Positions 1 to 11,889 of a stretch of 64,000 bases of DNA are shown here, piece after piece (positions within the stretch are counted from its first letter, which is position 1; each line of letters opens with the position of its first letter). The DNA lies in contig NC_134458.1 in the NCBI RefSeq assembly GCF_047948215.1, forward strand, positions 135,981,536-136,045,535. Direction: 5' to 3'. The translations under genes were made by a program, and so were the position numbers. The notes under the pieces are model-generated. The model had not been told where the DNA came from, did not search any database, and worked only from the letters and a program-made list of their open reading frames with translations. This DNA is from Lycorma delicatula (Eukaryota; Arthropoda; Insecta; Hemiptera; Fulgoridae).

Positions 1-383
1 ACTTGTCTGTTCGTAGACCGCACCGATGAAATAGCTTAAATCTATGAACGCACAAGTACAATTCTTACAAACAAGAAATCCGTTTTGGTTCATGAAGTAT
101 TTTGATGAACTTCAGAATCAAAAAATTCTTGTATGATATTATTTTTAAAAAAAACTCTTTACTCTTTACAGGTTTTTAATTAATTTTCTTAGTTTAAATT
201 CAAGTACATCTATTAGCTCTAAGATTTTAATTAAATATTAAAATCAGATTCTTCATCAAACTCTTACTTGCACAACTTCAGATGCACTACTGCAGCATAT
301 CAACATCTCAATGAAATTGATTTAGGATCAAAATCAGTTACATGCCCACAACGTTTATACATTTTTCTAGACTAGATACTTTT

Positions 384-574
384 TTAGGTTAGGTTAGCTT
401 GCCGGCCTCCGTGGCGCGAGTGGTAGCGTCTTGTCCTTTCATCCAAACGTCAGGGGTTCGAATCCCGGTCAGGCATGGCATTTTCACACGCTACAAAAAT
501 TGTAATCCATCTCATCCTTTGACGTAATACCTAACGGTGGTCCCGGAGGTTAAAAAAAAAAGTTAGGTTAGGTT
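384..574 (+). mobile_element. tRNA-derived SINE (family 1) with perfect target duplication
   Basis: The body (396-562) starts with a tRNA-like head. An A-box-like 'gtggcgcgagtggtagcg' is followed by a canonical B box 'ggttcgaatcc' near 456-466. Then come a short unrelated body and a poly-A run at 552-561. It is flanked by an exact 12-bp duplication 'ttaggttaggtt' (384-395 and 563-574), as expected from LINE-type target-primed insertion. The intact duplication and promoter boxes suggest a fairly young insertion. Related copies lie at 18690, 28828 (reverse) and 37585 (reverse). Confidence 0.9.
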
Positions 575-841
575 GGGAGTGAATAGTATGGCGGACGTAT
601 GCTTTTGGTGCTACCAGTTTTTCGTGAAATTTAGCGGTAAAAAGTTTGTTTTGTTCTTGAAGAACTATTAGTGCTAAGTGCGGGGAACGATTTGATGTAT
701 AAACAATGAATGAATGACCTTAGCATTCATTAATAACAGTAGGTCTACGCATCGCCGCACGTCGCAACTGGTCAATCTTAGTAATGATAACGATTCAGTC
801 TTAAGCCTGTTACTCAGTTCTGTCTTAGTGCTTGTTGTGTT

Positions 842-1076
842 AATCATGGATTTGCCTACCAAACAGGTAACCATAGTCAAAATTTTATTGATCCGGTAAC
901 AGGCGTACACACCAACAGAGTGGAGATGATGTGGGTTGTGGCTAAATCAAGTTTTAGGCGCCGCTTTGGTAATTATTCACAGATGCTGGATAGTCATCTG
1001 TGTAAATTTATGTGGCGTAAACGACTTCCTGCAGGACCCATTTGAGACAATCCTTCAGGATGTAGCAGGTTATTAG
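842..1076 (+). pseudogene. Merlin/IS1016-type transposase C-terminus, frameshifted
   Basis: The frame from 842 reads about 67 codons to a stop at 1043. It contains NHSQNF, then DPVTGVHTNRVEMMW, then a segment ending FMWRKRLP. This matches the C-terminal catalytic block of the Merlin/IS1016 DDE transposases, where the glutamate in the 'HTN..E..W' motif is the third acidic catalytic residue. At about 1034 the frame shifts, and DPFETILQDVAGY continues to a stop at 1074-1076, which fits the family tail. The N-terminal two thirds, with the first two catalytic aspartates, were not found. It is non-functional. The longer ORFs on the other strand and frame here are shadows. Confidence 0.7.
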
Positions 1077-1430
1077 CCATCTGAATAGTCTAATATTGTA
1101 CATAATTTTTTTGGTACAATTTTTATAATGTAAAAATATAAACTAACCAAAACTTTTGTTTTAGTCATTTAAAATATTTTAAAATGTCCCTTAACAGTAA
1201 AAGTCTATAGAAAAATGTTTATGCGTTGTGGGCATATAACGGATATTGAGCATGTTAATGTTATTTTTGAAATTATCGAGCCTCAAAATGTTATACATGA
1301 AATGGTATTTTCGAAATTATCATACTTCAAAAAGTAAAGAAAATTCAATTTTACCCCACACCCCTGCCAATCCCACCGTGTAGCCGAAAGTAATACCGCA
1401 TTTTTCTTCGAAAAGTCGATAAAAAAATAT

Positions 1431-4055
1431 TAATTAAAAAAGTACGTGAATAAAAAACAAATCAGGATATTAAACATGATATCTTAACTGATTAAATAAT
1501 AATTATAACTAAAAAAATAAAATTTGTTAACATAAAAATTGCTATCAGTATATGATGTATTTAAAGTACAGGTCGTATGAAATCTCTGTGTAACTTTATG
1601 ACTGCTTATAACTTCGAAATCAATGAAAAAGAAAGTTTGAAAATCATGCCGCTTTTAATATATATCGTTCTTGAACTTCTCAACTGACGTACAAGTTAAT
1701 TTTTTCACACCAACAACATTTCTTAATGTTGCCAGAAATTGTGAACTGTGACATCCATATATATCTATATACAAATTTTTTGAACTTATTGTTAATTGGA
1801 CAGTTGGTTTTATTTTAAATTTTTAATAAAAAATCTGGATTACTTAATAGTACATCTATTAGATTACAAAACCGCTTATTAATCTACAGAAACTGAATTA
1901 AAATATAAATAAAAAAATGTTTTTTTTAAAACTAGTAGTAAAATTGGTAATACAAAGCAATGACTTGATCAACGTCAAATTTTACAATACTGACATGATT
2001 GATTATATTAATGGCAGAAAAAGTGAAGATCAACTTAAGGGTTGAAAATACAAAATAAAGCATAAATTAACCTTAACAGTCGTCAGAATCGAATTCGGAG
2101 TGCGGCGTTCAAGATGACTGATTGATTGTGCTCTTCATCGGGTGATTCTCCGTCGTACACATAACTGCACGGAACATTGATTAGTCTTTCTCTGTAATGA
2201 CTATATTTCAATTTCAGTATAAATTCGGCCAAGTGTCCTACGAGATGGTGTTTAGTATTGCAAAACCTTTATACTTTACCCGTAACCTCTCTACACTTAA
2301 CTCACACTTTAATCTTAAACTCACTCCACAGAACGGATTAGCATCTGAATTGATCTCGATAAGTACAAAACTAATTGCTAATCGACTAGAGTACTGATAA
2401 CGCGGCGCAGACTAACTTTGGATGGGTCATTTGATATCCGAACCTAGTTTTCGATATTTAGATTTTATGTTATCCTGTTCCTAAACATATCTACTACGGT
2501 ATATTAAAGTATGAAAAAAATTGAATCTAATCAAGTAATTGCTAAGAATTATCCATCTATAAAAAAACTTGTCAAAGATTGAAAATAATCTGTAACAGTT
2601 GTACATTAAAACCTACCCAAACGGACAGGACATAGTAACAAATCCGTTTTAAGAGTTTACCGTCTACCGAGAGTTTCATTAAAAAACGAGCTAATTATAA
2701 TAAGGTGTTGTTGAATAAATTATACAAATATAAAATGAAGTTAGACAACGATATACGTTCGGAATATTCCGTGAACTTATGTACTGTATATACACTACAT
2801 TATTCGCTAGTTTTTAAGAATTGTAAAACTGAAATAGGTTATTTTTAGAGAATACGTATTAAACTGTTTACTGTATAAATTTTGACTTACCAGAGTGGTA
2901 GTGAGAAATGTTTTCATTCACAGATATTTCACAAATATAAAACACTATACTAAGAGTATTTCTGTCTTCAAGTTAGTTATATTTCATTTGAAAGTTACAC
3001 TTAAAAAATAAGAAATACACATAGCCTAAAACACAACATGAACATTGATTCTAAAACAAAATAAAATTTTTAAAAATAATCTAGTACTGTATTTAAACTC
3101 TAAACGGATATCGAACAATCCAGCCGTTGAGACTATAGAACAATAAACGCTGCCGACAAAATAAAAAACTATTATTGCTTCCAATCACGGTGTTCGCAGC
3201 AGTGAATAAAATATTCTCAATTGATACGTATAGAAATTCTAAGACACGATTAACTTGTTGACAAAATACAGTACATGGATTGTTTATATAAACTGTCGCC
3301 CGCTACCGTACTTTATTAATGACCGTAGGCTTATTGGGAGGACCGCTTATGTTAGGAAGCTGAACCATAAATGTGACGGCATATCATGTGCTAAACAATA
3401 ATTTGCCGTCTACTGCATTTATTATTTTATAAATCGTTGTTTGTGTTCAATCAGTTTTTAATCACTTTATTTTATTACAGGCTATTCCGTTTTTTATATT
3501 CTTTTCGTGTTGTGGGATAAATTTAATACGTGAAATTAAAAGTAAAATCCAAGTTTTTTTTCCGTTCAAATATTCATTAATAAATAAAATTTACCGCATA
3601 TCAAATCAACTAATATCTTAAATGACATTAAGTATTAAACAGGAATTTATAATTTTTCTCTAATGTTAAAGTCCGATTAATTTTATTAAATTAATAACAT
3701 TTAATTTACTTACTTGATAACTGATGAATAAAGATGCTATATATTCTTATATAAAAACGACAATAACATATGCATTTAATTAAAGGAGATTCATTAATTC
3801 CGTATATACGAAAGAACATAATAGCTTGTATTTTTGTTTATTAAACTAATATACAAAAACACACAAATTGAAAGCTTAAGTAATAAAATAAACAAGCAAA
3901 TAAATACACGCATACACTTAAAACTGCTACAGAATACTATACCACATTGTTAAAAGACAATTAATAAATTTATACGCCACTACACAGGTAACGACTGGAC
4001 ACAAACACATACAAAGCGTATCACTAAATTGCCCCCGCTGCTGTCGTTTAGGCGG
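1431..4055. other. AT-rich stretch, no gene seen
   Basis: No supported coding sequence. A 66-codon ORF at 2197-2397 has no recognisable motif. The segment 2080-2190 is somewhat more GC-rich than its surroundings but has no sustained frame. Confidence 0.6.
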
Positions 4056-4085
4056 CACAGCAGCAGCAGCAGCAACAGCAACAGT
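4037..4085 (+). repeat. CAG/CAA triplet run with facing GCTGCTG
   Basis: Five CAG units followed by CAA/CAG interruptions occupy about 4057-4085. Just upstream, 'gctgctgt' at 4037-4044 can pair with 'acagcagc' at 4057-4064. In insects such runs often encode glutamine, but no open frame continues on either side, so this is treated as a simple repeat. Confidence 0.7.
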
Positions 4086-4386
4086 TAACAAAAATCAGTG
4101 CTGACAACCCAAAATTAAAAACTATCGCAAATTACAGTACCAACAACCGGTTTTAATCCTATGATCCGTAATATTTTATTTACCGTTTTTCATTTTTTTT
4201 TTTAAACTGCATTCATTAAATTTTCGTTTTTTTCTAATATATTAAATATTATGGAATTATAATAGAATAATTGTATTTAAAATAAACCAATTTTATTCTA
4301 GTTTGTTAGTAGTAAAAAATGTTATTTAGATTATAATTTTTGTTGTTATTCGACGACAAATAAAATTTTATACATATACATATATA

Positions 4387-4868
4387 CAAAGTGTATAACG
4401 AAGTTCTCCCGTGATTTTCATAACCTATTTTACTCATGAAAATAATGAAAAAAGTTTATACAAACACGTGTCCAAAAACGCTTCGTTTGCGAGTTACGGC
4501 TAGTGAAAATTTTCGCTCCGATTTAAGCTACCCCGATGAAATGAGATCGTACTGAAATTTCTAGAACGTTAATTAAAGAGCAGAATTAGTAATTTCTTAT
4601 GGTTTTTTATCTGAAAAATCGAATAAAATAGGTCCCAATTTCGTATCTACAATATTTTCTTTAGAAATCTGGGGTGAAAACCAATAAATTGGGATAAAAA
4701 TCCCCGTTTTTTATGTTTGACGTATAATAGCTTTGTTAAATAGGTAATATACAAAAAAAAATTGTAAAAATACATAAAACTTGTAGAGAATTTCATTCTG
4801 AAAAAAAAGGTGTAAGTGAAAAAGTTGAATAAAACTAACAAAAGTTAGAAAAATTTCAATTTTATTTT
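4387..4868 (+). repeat. Left long terminal inverted repeat
   Basis: Outer end at 4387 beside TATA. It is alignable by eye with the reverse complement of 6324-6765, with scattered substitutions and small gaps. A 64-codon minus-strand ORF inside it is a chance frame. Confidence 0.75.
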
Positions 4869-4924
4869 AAAACACCAGACCGAAGTGAATGTACCAGTTT
4901 ATAATACGTTTAGATACGTACCAG

Positions 4925-5919
4925 TTTATAATAATTTTTTAAAAGTGAGCCCGCCATTTTCAACACATTTCTTGGCACGCTTCTTTACTGCTTTTGTTGC
5001 TTTTTTGGTTCATCAGGACTGTCCTTGATTTTCTTAGCCGCAACCGTAATGCGGACAATTAATTCCTCACGACATGTATTTTTTTTTTGTATACAATATT
5101 TTTCATCCATCCCCACACCCAAAAGCCTAGGTGTTAGATCAGACTATCTTACTGGCCATGAATGTGGACCTCCACGACCGATTCATTTCTAAGAGAAACG
5201 ATTTAAATAAGTGGAAACGACACAAGAAAAGTGGGGAGTTGCGCCGTCGTTCTGCGGCAATTCTTCTTCGAGAAAGGGCAAGTAGACCTAAACATTCAAA
5301 CGGCCAGGTAATATGAACGGCTTGAATAGCTGATTGTAAAGAAGGCTACACCATACTTTGACGCTAAATCGGTGTTGAAAATTGCCTTACATGGTTTCAT
5401 GAGGATTTAATTCTGCCCGTGTTTGCTGTAAGTTTTTGACGCCATCTCGAGTGAAATTTGCCTCGTTGGTAAACAAAACATGCTTGTTGAGTTGTCGATT
5501 TGTATTCCACCCGTTGCAGAACTCCAAGCGAAGCGGACCGTTTCCTGGCTGTAGATGTTGAACTGGCTGTTTATGATAAGGATAAAATTTGTTTTGTTTA
5601 AATGTACTCCAAACCATCGAATTCGAAACTCCGATCCGCTTAGAAAGACATCGTGTACTGACGGCTTGACTGCGCTGAACTGCATCAATAATAATTTTAT
5701 CAATTACAGAGTCGTGTTGGGTAGATCGTTCGTGGCTGGTACGAATACAAGGCAATGAACCTGTTTCCGAAAATTGCGAAAAGTCACGCTAATTGTTTTG
5801 CGATCTGGAATCCTGCGATTCGGAAAAGATATTTCATATTCTGCTGTAGCGTTACCATTCAACACACCCAAAATGAATACCATATCAGCGTATTTCTCTG
5901 TTGTAAATAAGTACATCAT
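4925..5919 (-). pseudogene. DUF4817-type mariner/IS630 transposase, decayed
   Basis: Read from 5919 downward. The N-terminal helix-turn-helix region (TTEKYADMVFI, then FPNRRIPDRKT) matches the DUF4817 domain seen in arthropod transposases. A second frame (5755-5387) carries ISNSMVW-like HTH residues, then HVLFTNEANFTRDGV, corresponding to the 'LFTDEATFTRNG' catalytic block of the family. In that block the usual acidic D is replaced by N. The C-terminal third (about 5310-4925) is readable only in pieces, ending with a basic segment 'RAKKCVENGGLTF'. Several frameshifts and stops separate the pieces, so no active enzyme can be made. It sits centrally between the long inverted repeats. Confidence 0.8.
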
Positions 5920-6323
5920 TACTTCAATGGCAAACCGATCACTTTCAAACTAAAATTCACCAAAAACCTTCGCTAACGACATTACAGTACACAGTACCCG
6001 ATATACTTACTGTACCTTACAGAATAATTTAAACACTAATACAGCATTATGCATTGTTGATCAGCTGTTGTTATTTTATTGCCAACTTTGAAATAATAAT
6101 TTTTCAAATAATTTATTGTATTTCTGTCATTAATAAAAAAATAATTGACTAAGTAATCTTTATTTATTTATTTGTATTTTTCAATGTGTATTTTTCACAA
6201 CCGCTGTTAAATTTTCAACAGTAAATTTTGTTTTTATAAATTTCTTACATCACCCAAAAAAAATCTGGTTTTTATTTACATTAAATTAGAACTTTTCAGA
6301 CAAATTTAGTAATGTACTGCTTC

Positions 6324-6765
6324 TAAATAAAATTCTAGTTTTTCTAACTTTTCTTGTTTTATTCAACTTATCTTACATAATTTTGTTCAAAATTAAATTC
6401 TATACCAATTTTGTTTAGATGTTCTATTTGTTTATTACCTATTTAATAATGTTGTTGTACATCAAACATAAAAAACAGGGTATTTTACTCCCAATTTATT
6501 GGTTTTCATCTAAGATTTCTAAAAACTTACGGCAGATACGATTTTTTGGTCAAAAACCATACGAAATCACTAATTCTACCACTTAATTACCACTCTAAAA
6601 ATTTCATTACGGCCTCATTTCAGTGGGACAGCTTAAATCCGATCGAAATCTTATACTAGCCATAGCTCACAAACGAAGAACCTTAGGACATATGTTTATA
6701 TGAACTTTTTCCATTATTTTTACGAGTAAAAAAGGTTATGGAAGAACTTTCAAACTACACCCTGT
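6324..6765 (-). repeat. Right long terminal inverted repeat
   Basis: Inverted counterpart of 4387-4868. The outer end 'ctacaccctg' finishes at about 6764, with TA one base further on. No coding content. Confidence 0.75.
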
Positions 6766-9700
6766 TATTCGATTTACAAATATATTAGTAATTTTCTATT
6801 AAACGCCATAATTAGCATCCAATATGCATTAAAGTGACATAAAGTTACGAATATATAATTCTTTATTTTAAATAGATAAAATAAAGACATTTCACAATTT
6901 TTTTTTAAAGTATACTTCACAATTTATAAAATCATTTCTAATTTTTAATCACGATTATTTAAATCAGTTACAAAAGTTCAACATTTCACAATATCATTAA
7001 ATATTATTTTTATTAGAAACTTACAAAATTAATACATTGAAAGAGTATATTTAAAAAGATAAATTTTATAAAAATACTTAAATATAATTAATCTTATTTA
7101 TTTATTATCATAATTTTTTTTTATGTGAGAAGTTAGGGGATATAGATATAATTGATTTTTCTTGGTTTTATAACATAACCTTAACATTAAAATATTTTTA
7201 TAATAACAAAGCTAAAAATTAATTCACTTTTAAATATATATATTATCATCACGAAATGATGGACGAAAGAAAAAAAAGGAAATAAAAGGAAACTGGTTAA
7301 AAAGGACCAGTTGTAATAAAATTTAATGTTCTAAGAAGCAGTTCTTTATATTCAATAGTAGTCTATTTTGTTTAAAAACTAACCTAATGAAAAAAAAGAC
7401 CTAATTGGTTGAAACAATTAAAAAAAAAAGAAACACCGCTTTATTATAAAAAAAAAAAAAAATAATAATAATAAATGAAATAAAATTATGTCGGTATACC
7501 ATAGATAATGGTCCATCATGATTTCCTTCTCATGCAGATAGATATTCGGATAATAATTTCGCCCAATCTGATCACATTTCATTGATTTTAGTTTTAAAAT
7601 CTTTATTTAAATTTTATTTCCTAAATAATATATAAAAATGAATTAGTGTGTTTTGTATTACAATTTTTAAACTCATAAGTAAATAAAAAATATATAAAAA
7701 AATTACCGTTTTTCTTATATTTTATTAAATATTTTTTATTACTTTTGTGAACAAGAAACTTATAATTAAAATTTGTCTTAATAAAATAACATGTTCTTTG
7801 TTAATTTTATACGTAATTTATTATGATCAAACAACTTTAAAAATATTAATAATTATACTAAAAGAATTTAAATCTTCGTGCATTTTTTGTGAGCTAACAT
7901 TTTAGATTACATATTGAAGATAATAATAATAATTCGCAACTGTGTACAGCTGACTTTTAAAAAAAAATATTTTATGTTTTTTTTTCTTTTTACTGAGCAA
8001 AGCGAGTTTTAACTGGATCTTTTAACTAAAACTGGTCTTTTTGTGTATGTTGTGATGTAATTACAATTAAAAGGTTTTCCGATTTTTATGAATTTTTGCT
8101 CAAGATCACTTACGTTAGCCAAAAATTATATGCGCAACGATTTTTCTTAAAATTTATTGTTTTAAAAACTAAGGCTACTAAATGGTTAGAAATACAGCTG
8201 TTTAAAAGGAGTACTAGAATTTAGTCACTAAGTTACCACACCTGGTATAAATCTTAACTTTGTTTTATATTTATTATTATAATTAAATATTGTTTTAAAT
8301 ATTAAAAAATACCCTATAAAAAGAAATATTTGAATCTGTTAGAAAAACCCCTCTTGACAGTAATCAGTTAGCGATATTTCGGTAAACACTTGTTCTTTTT
8401 TTTCTTCCACAACTAGTATATTTACAATCGGGTCCTTAAGTGAAACCATAAGTAAATCGTTCGATAATAAGCACCTGATAGGGGGTTCTTAAGGAACTCC
8501 CATAATAAGTCACTATAACAAAAGTTATCAGTAAGCAATAATCTTAAAGTTCATTAATAAAAGAATATATCTACCAACAATTCATATTCCATAGAAACAA
8601 GCAATTAACAAATAAAAACCAATAAACAAACAAATAATCAATAAAGAAACAAACAAACAATCAAGCGATAGGTCTTCGAACAAAGAATAAAACAACTTGT
8701 AGTTATAACAAAACAAAAAATTACTTTTGACACTACCTTCTACTTTTACTAACAAATCCTTTTTCTTTTTTAGTTTCTAGTTTTCACTTTATTAATTTAG
8801 TTTTATTGTAGAACTTAAATTGTTAAAAATTTAGTAGAAGATGAGCGAGGTTTATTAAATTTACTGAAATTGGAAAAAAAATCAATATTTGTTTAAAGCT
8901 TATAAATTTATTTAATATTTTTATTTTGTAAAAAAATACTCGTATATTAAATTTTCATTTAATGTCGTGTTTGTATTCCGAAAAGCGGCAATATTAATCA
9001 ATCCCCAGGGTTGGTTTTTTAAATCGTGTAATTTTTTTATGTTAGATTTAATTATAATCTCATTATTCTTAAAATAACTACAGTTAGTCTTCCAGCTGTC
9101 TGTGATGTGATTATGATTACAGTAAAAATTACGAATTAAACTTATTTAACTTCAATATGTAGTATAATACACTTGTATAACTTTGTTGTATGTTCTATTC
9201 TTCAAAAAAGATTTTCGAAGAGCACATACAAATTAAATTACATATGGTCATGATACAATCCAACTTATTTTATCTTTTTGTAACTATTGTAGGTTACCTT
9301 ATTTGATACTATTTCTTTCTGAAATAGTATCATTTTCATTCTGTAATCAAACGGGATGACACAAACCCCCTAATTAAAAAAAAAAAAAAAATTTATCTGA
9401 TTGTTTTGTATTTTTCGAAATATTTTTAATGTTTACTTTGTAAAATATATGTTGAATCTTAAACCCTCTCTGATCGCTTCTCTGCTGTAGAATACCATTC
9501 TCGAATTAGATCTTCTGCAGTAATATTTAACAATCCGACTAAAAGCTATAAATTAGCCTGTTTCAGTAGAGATTTCTTAAGAAGGCCTATATAATCTTCT
9601 TCCTTAACAATTCATACCACTTTTTTTTTTTAATTTTTTTTGGTTAGTTGTCAGATATGTTTTGGTTAAAGTTTAGAATATCTTCAGAAATCAACTCTAT

Positions 9701-10200
9701 GAAGACTGTTTATTAAACAATATTTTAATATCTCGTTATTCATTCTTAGAAAAATATTTTCTAGAAAGCTTATTTTTGCACAAAGGATTTAAAAGATATA
9801 CGCCAGAAAATTGGTTGAACCATAGTTACATACGACCTACCTTAGTTACAAAGGACGATCGGTTACCATATTTACTCACGAAGAATCAATGTAAAAAAGA
9901 GTTAAAAGAGGTCTTATTTTACTACTTTCATTCATATATATGTTAATATCTCTGTTTAGGAAACCTTTATATTAGATTATAATGCATACCATTTACCATT
10001 ACACAAGATTGACAAACTCAAAGTTTTCTAGGCAGATTACAGTTAATTAAGCTCGTTTTAAACTATTTTTAAAAGATTTAAACAAATTTTTTTTTAAGAT
10101 AATTATAAATTTTCATAAATAAGATTGAAAATTCTTCGTTTCTTCTCAATATAGTTAATTTTTATTGCCTTAGATATTAATTTTTTGTTGTATTTTTAAA
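6766..10200. other. AT-rich stretch, no gene seen
   Basis: Long A/T runs (for example near 7440-7470 and 9375-9392) and AAAC-type simple sequence at 8600-8670. The only frame worth noting is a minus-strand one at 9459-9602: 48 codons with one internal stop, unrecognised, reported under findings. Confidence 0.55.
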
Positions 10201-10269
10201 AAAATGTTAAAAACAAATTTTAAAAGAATGAATCAAAAGTATTTCTGCTGCATCCAAAAGTATTTCTGC

Positions 10270-10990
10270 TTCAAAAGTATTTCACTTATCTCGGAAGTAG
10301 GCGATCAAGTTCTTCTTGAACGTATGGAATGCCTATGTAATCATGGATCTCAGTATTCCTCGCGAACCACGGCGATTATGTTAGAAGAAATTTAACAGCT
10401 TAGAAAAAATTTAACGAGGTTAAATGGTAATGTAATCAGAAGCATATTCTCACGCTTGAGATCAGTCAAAACTGGAAGGACCGGGCTGAATGGTCAGTGG
10501 TTGGAGAATTTCTGCACTATTTGACTAGGAAACGGATTGCGGAGGGAATGTAGGGCGCTGCTTGGTCTTGTTCCTGCGTACTTTGTTTTGTTACGATTTC
10601 TTGTTAGTGTTGTTTTTGTTTTATTAGTGTTATGTCGGTTTTGGTTGTTTTGCTATTAGTTTTATTTTCGTTTTTTTTATTGTTTTAGCGGTTTTCCGCC
10701 TTTGTGTCGCATGTGAACTCACTTTACCTTTCGGGTGGTTGAATGATTCATTTCCTTCGACGACTATAGTCTTCAGTCTTGCTTGAGACAAGAGAGTTGT
10801 TTTAAGTAATAGTTACACCGATGGGAATCTCATTTGTGGCATTCGCATCGGTGGCATTCTGGGCCGAGGCAACCGAGAAATGTCATATGCCGAAGTTTAA
10901 AAGATGACCTCCGGTAAGGCCCATCAGGTACGAGGGGGGGTGGTTGGAGGGTGTCTTCCCCTAGGGGATCCGGAGTTTCGGTTAAATTAA
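10270..10990 (+). mobile_element. Possible LINE 3' end
   Basis: GC content rises sharply over the flanks. A broken plus-strand frame (10290-10550) reads ERMECLCNHGSQYS, then AIMLEE, and in another frame NWKDRAEWSVVGEFL. The pattern resembles the low-complexity C-terminus of R1-clade LINE ORF2 but is not diagnostic. It is followed by a T/G-rich then GC-rich tail (10560-10990) that could be a 3' untranslated region. The family is not certain, and an unrelated repeat is possible. Confidence 0.35.
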
Positions 10991-11889
10991 CGGTGTTGGA
11001 AGACTAATTAGCAAGAACTGAACTCATATATTTCAAGTTTATAAGCCAGCTAATTTGTGAATATTCTGCTGTAAAATAACTCGAAAATGATTAAATTAAA
11101 AATCTGATTGATTTTCCCAACATTTTTGATAGTTCAAATCCAAAAATAAGTAAATAATTAATTTTAGTAACCGGAATTCTGTATTAACTTGAAATTTTAT
11201 CTAAATGTAGATTAGAATTTTCCTCACCAGTGACCTATAACCAACATTTCGATATCCATTATACACTGAAGAATATTTGTAAAAGTTATAAAGTAGATTA
11301 ACTCTATACTGAGTATGGAAATTTCATTACCTACCATTATTTTGAAATTATACCGTAATATCAGTAACTATCCTAACACAAATTAATGAAAAATCTTTTT
11401 TTTTACATTTTCTTCAAAAATTTCAAGAAATTTTGAGACTAGAGATTCTTCAATAGCTAATTTCTTCTCTGAAAGAAGCTTTCATATTCCGCTGATAGTA
11501 TGTAGCATAATTCAATTGTATAAAACGAAGTTATCTAAAGTTCAATTTTTTAAATTTATTTCTTTAATAAAATTAAGAAATTTGGAAAAAGAAAATTAAT
11601 AGTGAGACAGTATAACTTCAATATAAAAAAAAATCTCAGTAAATGAGTCAGAAGGGCGAATTTTCGGTTTTGGTTAAGAAAAAAAAGATGTTGCACTGCT
11701 GTAATGATTATTAAAAATAATATTGCTTTCGGTGTTTTATTTTATTTTTTTGCTAGTATCATGTATTCTTTTATAAATCTGCGAGGTACTGTATTTTTTT
11801 TATAAATACATTATACTTGCAAATCTGTACCTTTTTCTTCATCCTTTTCACATATTTGTTGTAACTGCATAAATTGCTTAACACTGCTA

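Larger units (their letters stand above)
342..1235 (+). mobile_element. Merlin-like DNA transposon, decayed
   Basis: Imperfect terminal inverted repeats of about 32 bp close the element. The left begins 'atgcccacaacg' and runs to about 373; the right, 1202-1235, ends 'cgttgtgggcat'. Inside lies a C-terminal transposase fragment of IS1016/Merlin type. At 894 bp including a nested SINE, the element is too short to encode an intact enzyme. Merlin elements usually make 8-9 bp target duplications. None is clear here; both ends are instead near a TA. The TIRs are seen directly, while the superfamily call rests on the protein fragment. Confidence 0.65.
245..1430 (+). repeat. Interspersed repeat, copy 1, split by a Merlin-like insertion
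   Basis: The outer pieces (245-341 and 1236-1430) match, in order, a second uninterrupted copy at 20310-20588. Shared blocks include the 'tgcacaacttcag' stretch at the left. At the right they include 'gcctcaaaa', 'gaaaattcaattt', a C-rich block and 'aataatacc' followed by 'tttcttcg'. The two pieces are held apart by about 0.9 kb of transposon. No reading frame is seen, so this is probably a non-autonomous element or an untranslated part of one. The class is not recognised. Confidence 0.6.
4387..6765 (-). mobile_element. Mariner/IS630-type transposon with about 450-bp inverted repeats
   Basis: A left arm (4387 to about 4868) and a right arm (about 6324-6765) are inverted, diverged copies of each other over their whole length. 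Matching blocks include 'cataacctattttactcatg' against its reverse near 6720-6740, the 'cgagttacggctagtg' block against 6655-6680, and 'aaccaataaattggga' against 6490-6510. Both outer ends have the form CA(A/G)(A/G)GTG next to TA, the usual target of this superfamily. Between the arms lies one minus-strand transposase pseudogene. The total of about 2.4 kb is larger than a classical 1.3-kb mariner because of the arms. Single arms of the same type occur at 16628, about 50385 and 61191. Confidence 0.8.

Noticed and set aside
401..477. Possible genuine tRNA gene
   Set aside because: Promoter boxes are present, but the stems pair imperfectly and the sequence continues into a SINE body with poly-A and a target duplication.
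2197..2397. 66-codon plus ORF
   Set aside because: No motif, no splice or promoter context, length expected by chance over 64 kb.
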